DNA of 64,000 nt from Paenibacillus chondroitinus NBRC 15376. GTDB taxonomy: Bacteria > Bacillota > Bacilli > Paenibacillales > NBRC-103111. Positions 44,239 to 54,400 of the stretch are shown piece after piece. The notes beneath the pieces were generated by a model. The model was not told where the DNA came from and did no database searches. It saw only the letters and a list, made by a program, of their open reading frames with translations. Each line of letters begins with the position of its first letter. Position 1 is the first letter of the stretch. The stretch is from NCBI RefSeq assembly GCF_004000765.1, contig NZ_BILW01000019.1, positions 62,001 through 126,000 of the forward strand. Reading direction: 5' to 3'. The translations under genes were made by a program, and so were the position numbers.

Positions 44239-45806
44239 CAAGGGCTGAGATGCTGACGGAATTCCGTCGGCGTGACTCCCGTCGTTTTTTTGAAAATGCG
44301 GCTGAAATAGTTCGGATCGTTGTAGCCGGCCATATAGCATATCTCTTTGAAGCTGAGCTCTTCACTTTCCAGCAGCCGCTTGGCTTCATCAATCCGCAGC
44401 CGGGTTACGTAATCGATGAACGTTTCCCCCGTATGCAGCTTGAATGTTTTGCTGAAATAATACGGGCTCAGATTTACGTATTCCGCCGTCTGCTCCATGG
44501 AGATATCGGACTTGTAGTGCTCGCCGATATACGACTTCGCCCGCTCGATCACGCGGAATTGGCGGTGCTCCCGCTCCTCGGTCATATCCTCGAGCATCCG
44601 CTCCAGCTGCTCTGCCGCGGCCTGGCGCAGAGAGGCCATCCCCGCCACCCCGGCGAAGTGGGAGACGATTTCCGCCGGGGACCGATGCGATATTTGCCGG
44701 GCCAAGGAGATCAATAACCCAACGACCTCATCCCGGCATACACGGTCGTCAGCCCCGGAGCCGGCGATCAGACGTTCCAGCACATCCAAGAAGCGGATAC
44801 GCGCTTCTTCCTTATGCTGCCGCTGCAGCGCGTCCAGCAGCTTTCTTTCCTCATCGAGCGCGATACCCGGCATACCGTCGCGCTGGCAAATATCTTCATA
44901 ATGCCGAATGCGTACGACATCCGTGGAGTCCGCCGAGGCGGCGGCCGCTTCCTGATAGGAGCGGCGAAGCCCCTCCATCCCTTCCCCGACCGTGCCGATC
45001 CCGATGGACAGGGGCAGCTTGAATCGGTGTTCGGCGAAGGCCTGCAGCCGTTCCCCAAACACAAGGGCATCCACTCGGTTTGTAAAGCCCGCACCAGAAG
45101 ACGGAACCGGGACGAAAACCGCCATCCGGTTGCCGATCATAGGAGAGACCATGCAGGCAAGCTGCAGCTTGGCGTACTGCTTGAGATCTTCGTGCAGGAC
45201 CTTTCGGACGCTTTGCAGGTGTTCCCAATCCTTCCGTTCTCCGAAAGGAAAGGACAGCACCATCGCATAGCCCTGCTCCCAGCTTATATTCAGCAGCTCC
45301 ACAAGATACCGCAAATCAAACTCCTGGATGCAGTCCATCATCAGCATCATCGTCAGCTCATTCTCCGCCAGCGGCAGCAGCCGGGTCAGCTTCTCGCGAA
45401 TCTCAAGCTCCTCCCCGCGTCTGCGCTTCTCTTCCTCCAGTTCGGCTGCCTGCTTACGCAACACCTCTATCAGCTCATCGCGCTTGGCGGGCTTCAGGAT
45501 GTAATCCTTCACACCGAGCGACAGCGCTTCCTTCGCGTAAGCGAAATAATCGTGAGCCGTCACCAGAATGATCCGCACCTCCTGATGACGTGACATAATC
45601 TCGCGTACGGCCTCCAAGCCCTGTATTCCCGGCATTTTGATATCCATAAAAATAAAGTCGGGGCGCTTCTCGTCCGCCATTTGAATCGCCTTGCGCCCGT
45701 TTTCCGCATGAATAAACTCAAACTGGCCCGGCAGCATGCGGCTGACCATCATTTCGAGGCCCTCCCGCTCCAAAGCTTCATCATCGGCAATCAGCAATCT
45801 GTACAT
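44238..45806 (-). CDS. AraC-type response regulator of the xylose-sensing system (YesN class)
   Basis: 522-residue regulator beginning MYRLLIADDEALERE, with the phospho-acceptor in FIFMDIKMPGIQG (about 55) and two AraC HTH motifs in the last 100 residues (SPYYFSKTFKLHTG and DPNYFSRIFKKTTG). It follows the kinase gene by 22 bases and is the last gene of a three-gene operon. It is expected to activate xylFGH directly downstream, and perhaps the enzyme genes with the same promoter cassette. Confidence 0.92.
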   Translation of the reverse strand: MYRLLIADDEALEREGLEMMVSRMLPGQFEFIHAENGRKAIQMADEKRPDFIFMDIKMPGIQGLEAVREIMSRHQEVRIILVTAHDYFAYAKEALSLGVKDYILKPAKRDELIEVLRKQAAELEEEKRRRGEELEIREKLTRLLPLAENELTMMLMMDCIQEFDLRYLVELLNISWEQGYAMVLSFPFGERKDWEHLQSVRKVLHEDLKQYAKLQLACMVSPMIGNRMAVFVPVPSSGAGFTNRVDALVFGERLQAFAEHRFKLPLSIGIGTVGEGMEGLRRSYQEAAAASADSTDVVRIRHYEDICQRDGMPGIALDEERKLLDALQRQHKEEARIRFLDVLERLIAGSGADDRVCRDEVVGLLISLARQISHRSPAEIVSHFAGVAGMASLRQAAAEQLERMLEDMTEEREHRQFRVIERAKSYIGEHYKSDISMEQTAEYVNLSPYYFSKTFKLHTGETFIDYVTRLRIDEAKRLLESEELSFKEICYMAGYNDPNYFSRIFKKTTGVTPTEFRQHLSP

Positions 45807-45828
45807 CGTTCATTTCCCCTTTTCCGGT

Positions 45829-47265
45829 TCAAGCCACACCTGTAGACAGCGGCAGATAAAACCTGATTGTCGTACCCTCTCCTTCAGCGCTGATAATCTC
45901 GATGCTCTGCATTCCGTCGTAAAACAATTGCAGCCTCTTGAAGACATTCACCGTCCCAAGCCCCGTCGATTGTTCCTTCCCTCTATGCGGCCGCGGAACA
46001 TCCTTCACGATGGATTGAAGCAGCATGGTTCTGATGTCCTCGCTCATGCCGGCTCCGTTATCGGCGATTTCGATGAGCACCCGGCCTTCCCGGCAGGCGA
46101 TGCCCAGCTTTAATAGCGCACCTTCCTCCATACCTTCGATGCCGTGCACGAGAGCATTTTCCAAAATTGGCTGCAGCGTCAAACAAGGAACGATCTGCTC
46201 CATAGCCCTTTCGTCAATCTCCGTTACAAACTGGATCCGGTCGCGGAACCGTGCCTTCTGAATCGCCAAATATTCCAGCGCATTCTGCACCTCATCCCGA
46301 AGCGTTACCGGATGGTCCAGTTTCTGCAGGTTGTAGCGCAGCAGGCGCGAGACGGATACCGTTAAATCGCTCGTTTTCTCCGCTCCTTCAATGTAGGCGA
46401 GCTTCGCGATCGCATTCAGTGTGTTGAACAGAAAATGCGGGTTGATTTGGCTTTGCAGCGCTTTCAGCTCCAGCTCCTTCACCAGCCGGTCCTTCTCCAG
46501 CCCCTTCATGTTTTTATCCATTAGTTCCTGAATATTGTCGAGCATGCGATTGAAGGTTTGGCACAGGATACCGATTTCATCGCCTGTCGAAAGCTCCGGA
46601 GCCTTCGTATCCAGCTTGCCCTTGGAAATTTGCTTGGCCGTAAGAACGAGACGACGGATCGGACCGCTAATGCTGCTTGACAGCCATAGCGAGAAAACAA
46701 TACTGAGCAGCGCGACTGTAAAAACCAGATACACGCCAAGATTGTTCATCTTGGCAGTGGTCAGTATGATGTTCTCGTAAACCGGCCGGTAATGCTCCAG
46801 CTCCAAATCCACTAGCGCCTGACCGTCCTCACCAATATAACGGGAGATCCGCTCCGCCTGCAGATAAGCCCCGGCTTTTGCGTTGGAATCCCCCTCCTCA
46901 CCGCCGATCATGCTCCGTGTCTGTTCCTGGAACGTATCGATCATATTCTGATAATTTAGAATCGGGAGCGCATTCACTTCATTTTTTTCCATATTCGCCA
47001 ACTGCTCTCTCAAGCCTTTCAGCGCCTCCAAATGCTTCCTCAGATCCGGGTAGCTCTCCTCATCGATCTGGATAACGTACCGGTTCAAGTACCGCATAAC
47101 CTCCTTGCTCTCTTTGGAAACCTGCTTATAGAGCAGAATGCGGTCCATCATCAGGTAATAGCTTTCCTGGACGTTCTTGCCGCTTTCGAACAAAAAATAG
47201 GAAACAAAGCTCATCAGCAACACAAGCAGGGGGATAAAAATAAACAATTTCGAACGAATGCTCAT
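45829..47265 (-). CDS. Sensor histidine kinase of the xylose-sensing system (LytS class)
   Basis: 478-residue membrane kinase with two hydrophobic segments (about 8-28 and 175-197) enclosing a mainly helical extracellular region, then HAMP, QSQINPHFLFNTL (about 275) and a HATPase (QPILENALVHG, DNGAGM). The ATG at 47265 follows GGAG at 8 bases; an overlapping GTG at 47274 is the alternative. The preceding gene encodes an anchored sugar-binding protein, so this kinase probably senses sugar through it, as in the XylFII-LytS complex described in Clostridium beijerinckii. Confidence 0.9.
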   Translation of the reverse strand: MSIRSKLFIFIPLLVLLMSFVSYFLFESGKNVQESYYLMMDRILLYKQVSKESKEVMRYLNRYVIQIDEESYPDLRKHLEALKGLREQLANMEKNEVNALPILNYQNMIDTFQEQTRSMIGGEEGDSNAKAGAYLQAERISRYIGEDGQALVDLELEHYRPVYENIILTTAKMNNLGVYLVFTVALLSIVFSLWLSSSISGPIRRLVLTAKQISKGKLDTKAPELSTGDEIGILCQTFNRMLDNIQELMDKNMKGLEKDRLVKELELKALQSQINPHFLFNTLNAIAKLAYIEGAEKTSDLTVSVSRLLRYNLQKLDHPVTLRDEVQNALEYLAIQKARFRDRIQFVTEIDERAMEQIVPCLTLQPILENALVHGIEGMEEGALLKLGIACREGRVLIEIADNGAGMSEDIRTMLLQSIVKDVPRPHRGKEQSTGLGTVNVFKRLQLFYDGMQSIEIISAEGEGTTIRFYLPLSTGVA

Positions 47266-47270
47266 GAGGA

Positions 47271-48248
47271 TCACTCCGCTTTCAATTGGCTTTTGTCGAT
47301 GACCTCCACCTTGGTAAACTGTGTGGAAGGAAGCGTGCGGCCTTGGAAGTAATCATTAAACAGATGGACGGACATCTCCCCCATACCGTACGGCTGCTGA
47401 ACGACAGTCGCTTCAATCTCGCCCTTGCGGATGGCATCCAGCGTTTCCTGCAAATCGTCAAAGCCGGCGATCCGGATATCATCCCGCTTCAAGCTCTTTT
47501 GCGCTTGGAGGATGCCGAAGGCGTCCGTAGCGCTTGTTCCGACCATCATGCCGATGTCCGGATGCAGCTGCAGCATGTCCGCCGCCTGCTGGATCGCCTC
47601 CATCATGGAGATGTTGGAAGCCCGCACATCCACAATTTGCAGCCCTTTGTACTCGTCGATGACACTTCTTAACCCGCTTAATCGCTGCAGCTGGCTCTCA
47701 GCCGATTCGCTGCCGACAATGACGCCAATTTTGCCCGTTCCGCCGGTCGTTTGCACCACGATTTCCCCGAGACGCCGGCCCGCTTCTACATTGTCCGTTC
47801 CGATATAAGCCAGCCGCTTGCTGGTTGGAGCATCCGTATCGATGGTCAGCACCGGTATGCCCCGCTCCACCGCCTTATTGATCACGGGCGTAAATAGGCT
47901 GTCATTCAGCCCCTGTACGATGATCCCGTCCACCTTGGAAGCGATGGCTTTCTCCAGCAATTTAATCTGCTCCTCCATGCTGTTACGTACCGGTCCGATG
48001 CATTCGATGGCGATATTGTCGGCCTGCGCCGCCTCCGTCGCCCCCTTCTCCACCAGCTGCCAATAGGGATGCCCCTGCTCCTGCTCAATCAGTACGATAT
48101 GCCGCCGCTTGAAGGCTTGTTCCTTTTCCCCCTTCAGTTCATCGACAATATACTGGATTTTGCTGGACTCCGAAGCAAAGCGGATCAATAAGAAGCCGAA
48201 CACCGATATGATTAGCGCGATGCTGACCAGCCACTTTTTATCCGTCAT
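47271..48248 (-). CDS. Membrane-anchored sugar-binding sensor protein (XylFII-like)
   Basis: 325 residues: one N-terminal membrane anchor (about 5-24), a short linker helix, and a periplasmic-binding-protein type I domain (Peripla_BP_4; HPYWQLVEKGA, GIIVQGLND, TIDTDAPTSKRLAYIGTDN). It lacks a lipobox and a DNA-binding domain, so it is neither a transporter lipoprotein nor a LacI repressor. GAGGTGG precedes the ATG at 48248. It is the first gene of the operon with the LytS-class kinase (coding regions abut) and the YesN-class regulator, next to xylFGH. This is the arrangement of three-component xylose sensing (XylFII-LytS-regulator). Confidence 0.87.
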   Translation of the reverse strand: MTDKKWLVSIALIISVFGFLLIRFASESSKIQYIVDELKGEKEQAFKRRHIVLIEQEQGHPYWQLVEKGATEAAQADNIAIECIGPVRNSMEEQIKLLEKAIASKVDGIIVQGLNDSLFTPVINKAVERGIPVLTIDTDAPTSKRLAYIGTDNVEAGRRLGEIVVQTTGGTGKIGVIVGSESAESQLQRLSGLRSVIDEYKGLQIVDVRASNISMMEAIQQAADMLQLHPDIGMMVGTSATDAFGILQAQKSLKRDDIRIAGFDDLQETLDAIRKGEIEATVVQQPYGMGEMSVHLFNDYFQGRTLPSTQFTKVEVIDKSQLKAE

Positions 48249-48273
48249 GTTTCCACCTCTCAACTTACCATTT

Positions 48274-48302
48274 ATCATAGCGGAAAAAGAAAGCGGATAC
48301 AA
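48274..48302 (-). promoter_or_regulatory. SigA-type promoter of the xylose-sensing operon
   Basis: On the minus strand TTGTAT (48297-48302) and TATGAT (48274-48279) are separated by exactly 17 bases, 26 bases before the start codon. Unlike the xylF promoter it has a recognisable -35 and no cre, fitting low constant expression of a sensor. Confidence 0.7.
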
Positions 48303-48407
48303 TTGGTACCAGGAAAAATTTGTTAGCATGTTTGTAACATACGACGTCAAGACTTTGTTTTTGAGAAAAACAAAAAAGCAAAATAATCGCCCTTCAGAAT
48401 TAATTAG

Positions 48408-48441
48408 AAAACGGAGCCCGCAAACCAGCGGCGCTCCGTTT
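48408..48441. terminator. Terminator of the SLH-protein gene
   Basis: Arms AAACGGAGC/GCTCCGTTT with a second inner stem CCGC/GCGG, 33 bases past the stop codon. Confidence 0.7.
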
Positions 48442-48473
48442 ATTTTGTTTCATATTAGCGCTTTTTTAAGCAG

Positions 48474-51400
48474 TTAGGGCTGAGTTGTTTCTTTTTGAGC
48501 ATCATTCTTATAGTGGTAAGCTCTCATAGCCACAACGGCTGCCATTTCCCTCGTTACCTCATTGCTAGGTTGGAAACGGTTGTCCCACCCGGACATAAGC
48601 TGACGTGCCATAATCGTTTGTACATCAGCTTTCGCCCAATCGGACACTTGGTCTAGATCTTCAATGGCTGGCGTTTGCCCACCGGCTTGAATGCCCAGCG
48701 CTTTGACGATGATAACCGCCATTTGCTCTCGTGTCAGCTTCTCGTCCGGATTAAATTGATCGTTCGTGAAGCCTGTAATAAAGCCTTCTTTATACGCTGC
48801 ATTCACATAAGGATAGAACCAATCCTTCTGAGAGACGTCTTTGAAGTTAATGATGCTGCTTGTCTTTACATCTATTCCGAGGATGCTCACTAGAATCTTA
48901 GTGAACTCTGCTCTTGTAATAGTGGCTTGAGGATTAAATTTACCATTGCTGCCGTCAATAAATGCTTTCTGAGATGCTTCTGTAATGGCCTCCATTGCCC
49001 AATTTGAAATTAACTGGGTGTCGGCATACAGATTTTTCAGATCAAACGGCTTCACCGTCTCCTGCTGACTTACGGAATAGGAAACGAAATTCGTGAAATG
49101 ATTTGTTTTAATAATTAGATCTTTGTCTTTTACAAATGCGTAGGTAATTTTTTCATTCCCTTTTGTCGCCTCGGCACCTTTGGCATCCGACTCATAAACC
49201 TCAATCGGTGTGAAGGTATTCCCTTCGATAAATCCTACACTTTGATCTTTAGCACCTTTGATGACAAAAGTAAGCGGCTTATCGAAAATGACGGATTGAT
49301 CCGCATTCCCCATGGCAAAAGCATAAGCCAGCTTCACAATCTTCGTTTTCGCGCTTTTTAAACTGCCTTTGACGAGATTCTGCAGATTTGTGTCATCCGT
49401 ATTCAAAGAGGTTAGCAGTTCAACACTAGGCTCCCCTGACTTCAAAACAGTGCCCTTGTTGATCGAAACGGTGATATCGCCTTTGATGGCGGTGATCATT
49501 GGGATGTTGTCTTTCACTTCATCCAAGTTAAGAATGACCTTGGCTTTCACATTAGGAATGTTAATCGTAATAAGCTCTTTGTCCTTTAATTCCTTAGTGA
49601 TATTTACGTTGTAATTTTCGGTAATCGTTGCCGGAACATCAATAACCGTCTTTTTATCCGATGATTTACCTGTTTGTACGGGATCGCCTGTATATTTTTG
49701 TCCTAGATCTTCTCCCAAATTAGTCGTATAACGCCATTGCAGACTGTCGCCATCCTGAAGCGTATATTTGCTTGCGCCAAAGTTCGGATAGTCGCCATTT
49801 ACATTGTACATCCAACCGCTGTTGCTGCCGTGGTCGAATTCGCCGTCACCTGCAATGGATTGCACATATACGCTGTCATATTTCTCTGACCACTCATATT
49901 CATAGCTAATCCCGCGGCTATCTAATGCTCTCTTAAGCAAGCTCCAAGCCGTATCTCCCGATTGAAGCTCTACGCTCGTTGCAGAGATAACATCACCCTT
50001 GCTGATCGTACGCTTATCAACGGAAATGGTAGCATGCTTCGTCGGTTGAGGAATTCCTCCGCCTCCGCCTCCACCAATTGGCGGTATTTCAACCGTGCTT
50101 GAAGCGTAAGCGATAAAGTCGGTAAAATGCTTAGTTTTGACAATCAAATCGTTCCCACTGTCGTAGGCGTATTCATTATTGCCACTTGCTTGGCCTGCCT
50201 CATCACTTGCAAACTTCTGAATCGCATGCGGAGTTCCATTCTCGATAAAGGCAGCTTCTTTGCCCTGCATGCCAGTGAAAGTCAAAGTGACGAATTGATT
50301 GAACTCTACTCGATTAGTACCGCCTAGCGTGATAGCCTGATGAACGGTATCCAGTTTCTTGCCGTTCGCAATAATCGTGTTAATTTTATCTTTTAATGCA
50401 GAACTTGCCGCATCATTGGTTGTGATTAACTCCAGTCCGGATGAATCCCCACTAACAATTTGGGCTCCCTTAGGGATGACCATGGAGATGTTGCCTTTAA
50501 CTGCCGCGATGTGTGGCAAGCTGCTGTTCGAAGGCAAATTGACTTGAATTTTCGAATTGGAATTACTTGGAATTTCTATCGTTAATTCTTTATTTGCATC
50601 TGCACTCGTTACAGGGATGATGTAGTCTTTATTATCGGACGGGATCACAATTTTAGGTTGATCACCACTCGGTAACGGGAGCTCATTATCGCCTGGAGTA
50701 GGGACATCGACGACATCCGTCATATCATACAGACGATTGTTTCCATTCACGAATCGATCATAGGCTACTAAGGCATATGTGCCTTGATCCGTTGCCATGC
50801 CATCGACGGCTCCCGATTTAATATGCTTAAAGCCGCCATCTTCTGCTGCAAATGACATTAAGGCATCTAAAGCAGATTTTCCGTTTTTAATAAACCTTTC
50901 GTCGGTGTTTGGATCAATGCCTAATGCAGTTAACGCCGTAATGACTTGCGCGATACTTTCGCTGCTTTCGCCAAATCCGCCATCGCTGCCCTGCGTTTTT
51001 GCCAACCAAGCAATTGCACGCTCTCCAGCACTTTTTACATCTGGTCGGGTAGAATAATAAGGTGCAAGAGATTGCAGCGCCATTGACGTTATATCGACAT
51101 CAGCTTTACCTGGGATTAACGCCCATCCGCCGGCATTCGCTGTTCCTTTACTTACTTCTTTTTCTAAAATATAATCGATCAGATTTTTTCTTGTAACTTG
51201 ATTTTTCCCTGCCGGTACGACTGGAATATTCAATTTTTTGGTATCAAACGCAATGAGGGCAAATATAGGGCCATTTATGCCTTGCTTGATGACATAATCA
51301 TAGTCCGAAAGTGCCTGCGTAAGATCATAGCCCGCAACTTCTCTTGGATTTTTTCCAATAGATGTTAGTCCAAGAATGGCTCTTGAGTGCTCTGTTCCTT

Positions 51401-54400
51401 TGGATTTATCCAAAACTCCTGAGTTTTCAGCCATTAACTCTTTTACTTCTTGTTCTACATTATTGTAATAAAACTGGTAATAGCCCTCTGGGACGGAATA
51501 ATTAGCTCTAGCCAAGGAAAGCACGGACCAATCCCCGTCACCCGTTCCAAAAACAGGTTTATCTACCGTTTTCACAATATAGGCTAAATTCTTATTTAAG
51601 AGTTGTTTCGGGTTGCTTACACTACTAACTTTGTAAGTAATAGTAAACGATTGCTCAGCAGAATTCCCTGAGGAATCAGTAGCTGTAACAGTGATCGTGT
51701 TGGCTCCGACGTTAAGAACAACGCTGTATTTATCGGCAACCTTAGGTGTGACTGTTCCGTTCAGCTTCACTTCCGGTGCTATAACTTCAGCGCTGTTATC
51801 TGTTACGCTAACACTAAAGCTAAGATTTGGCTCTGATACTTCTTGGTTATTCGTTAGCCCGGTTACGGTTATGGTTGGTTTTTCTGTATCAACATCCGTC
51901 ATATCATAAAGACGGTTGCTTCCATTTACGAATCGATCATAGGCTACAAGTGCATACGTGCCTTGATCAGTTGCCATAGCATCTACTTTTCCTGTTTTAA
52001 CATGTTTAAAGCCGCCATCGGCTACCGCAAATGACATTAAAGCATCCAGAGCAGAATTACCATTTTTAATAAATCTAGTGTCTGATCTTGAATCTATGCC
52101 GACTGCCGATAACGCGGTTACCACCTGTGACAGGCTCTCGCTGCTTGTACTTCCGAAGCTTGTATAGCTTCCTTCACTATTTTGAGATTTGGAAAGCCAA
52201 TTAACAGCTCGAGCTATCGCTGCTTTTACATCTTCATTAGACTGAGCATACGGAGCAAGTGCTTGCATCGTCATTCCGGTAATATCGACATCGGGTTTAC
52301 CGCCGGGAGATAGCCCCCAGCCTCCTTGATCGGCGTTGCCTTTATTTGATTCTCCATCTATCAAATACTTAATTAGTTTATCTCTTGTTGTTTGCACTTT
52401 TCCTTCTGCGGCAGAAGGAATTGCATAGTTTTTAGAATCGAATGCAAGAAGGGCGAAGATTGGACCATTCATGCCCTGTTTAATGACATAATCATAATCC
52501 GAAAGTGCCTGTAAAAGATCATAGCCGCCTACATCTTTAGGTTCTTTTCCAATAGATGTTAGCCCAAGGATGACTCTTGAATGCTCTGTACCTTTTGATT
52601 TATCCAATACGCCGGCATTGGCAATCATTTTATCTTTTACTGTACTAACTACATTGTCATAATACGATTGATAATAGCCATCAGGTACAGAATAGTTAGC
52701 TCTGGCCAATGAAAGGACAGACCATTCTCCCCCGCCTGTTCCAAACTTCGGTTTATCTACCGTTTTTAGAATATAGGCCAGGTTTTTATTCAACTGTTCT
52801 TTCGCATTGCTTGCAGCGCTAGCTTTGTACGTTATGGTGAAAATTTGCTCTGCCGTATTTCCGAATACACCTTTGGCGGTGATTGCGATTGTGTTTACAC
52901 CCAAGTTTAGAACGGCATTGTACGCTCCAGCTGTCTTCGAAATAACAGTTCCGTTCAGCTTCACTTCCGGTGTTATGACAGATGAGGTGTTATCCGTCGC
53001 TTCCACGTTAAAGCTAATATTTGCCTGGGATACTTCTTGCTTATCCGTCAACCCGGTCACTTTTAATGTGGGTTTAACATTACCATTCAGACTGGCTAGC
53101 GCACTATCGACGTCTTCCTGCTTACTTTCCATGTTGGTAAGCAGCGAATACGCTTGATCATATAGGGACTTAACAACTGCATTCGATAGAATCGCCGCTT
53201 TATTCGGATCACTGTTTATCTCTGCGATCCTAGCCGTCAGTGCATCCTTGTTAGCTGTTTGTATAAAGCCCGGACTCCACTCGTCGCCCCCCAGCGATGC
53301 TCCAAAACCATACACCGTGAACTGAGTTCGAACGACATCCCCATCATGTGGGATATAGTCGGACATCCCTACACTCGGGAAAACATTATTTACGGCATAC
53401 ATCCACCCGGACATAGGCGTATAATCGAATTCTCCCAGCCACTGCTCGTTATTCTTTGTACCTAATTGAACGCCATCTGCATCCATTTGCTCTTTGATAT
53501 AATTCGGTACATTTACTTGACTACTAGCGTCTTTAACTTTAGATAAGTAAAAACGTTCTTCAGTGCTACCAGTATGCTGAATATTATCCTCACCCAATAC
53601 GCGAGTGAGCACAGCTGCTCCATTTTCACCTTCGTAAAAAGGAACTTTAACCGGTTCTTTAGAATAACCTTGGCCTAATGTAAATTTCTCAACGGAAAGA
53701 GTTAGATTCCCAACCGGAATGGCCGGTGCCGTATTGACAGTCAATGGCTGAGTAGCTCTGACGATTCCCGGTGCTGCAGTTGCTTGATAATCCGTAACTT
53801 CAAGCGAATAATTTCCTGCACTTACACCTTTATCAAATGCTGCTATACCGTTTGGGTTCGTTACGACTGCTGTCCCACCGACAGTTACTTTCACACCGCT
53901 AGCCGGAGAGTTAATAAGTTGATTACTTGACCAATCATAAGTGCTCTTCGTAACCGTTACAGAGAACGGCTGGTTGGCTTTGACATCACCAGGTTGAATC
54001 GAAATAGATTGAACTAGTTGCGTATTAAAATCACCGTAATACACACTAACTTGGTCATTGCTTTCTAGTTCAAACTGATCCATTCCTACTGCAGGTATGA
54101 TCCATTGCCCTTGACGTTTAACGGCAAAGTTCCATCCGTCATAGCCATTGTAAAGTCCTGCGTGTATCCCATTAATTCCTGACACATACGGACCATAGGC
54201 TGAATTTGTAATGTCTAATTGAATTTGGGCTTGCCTTAAATCAGCTTGCAACGCTTCTAACGCGTTTGAACCTTCCGCCACACCTTCGTGGATAAGTCCT
54301 TGTGGTCCTTCGATGTGAAGGCCAACTGAAACCGGTCCTTGATTCGCAGCGAAAATTGGATTAGCTGGCGCAATGGCGGTGAATAGGACAGATAACACCA

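Noticed and set aside
44814..45593. 259-codon plus-strand open frame
   Set aside because: Antisense to the clear AraC-type response regulator at 44238-45806; rich in His, Arg and Gln as expected for a shadow.
47271..48248. LacI-type repressor
   Set aside because: The sugar-binding fold is similar, but the N-terminus is a membrane anchor with no helix-turn-helix.
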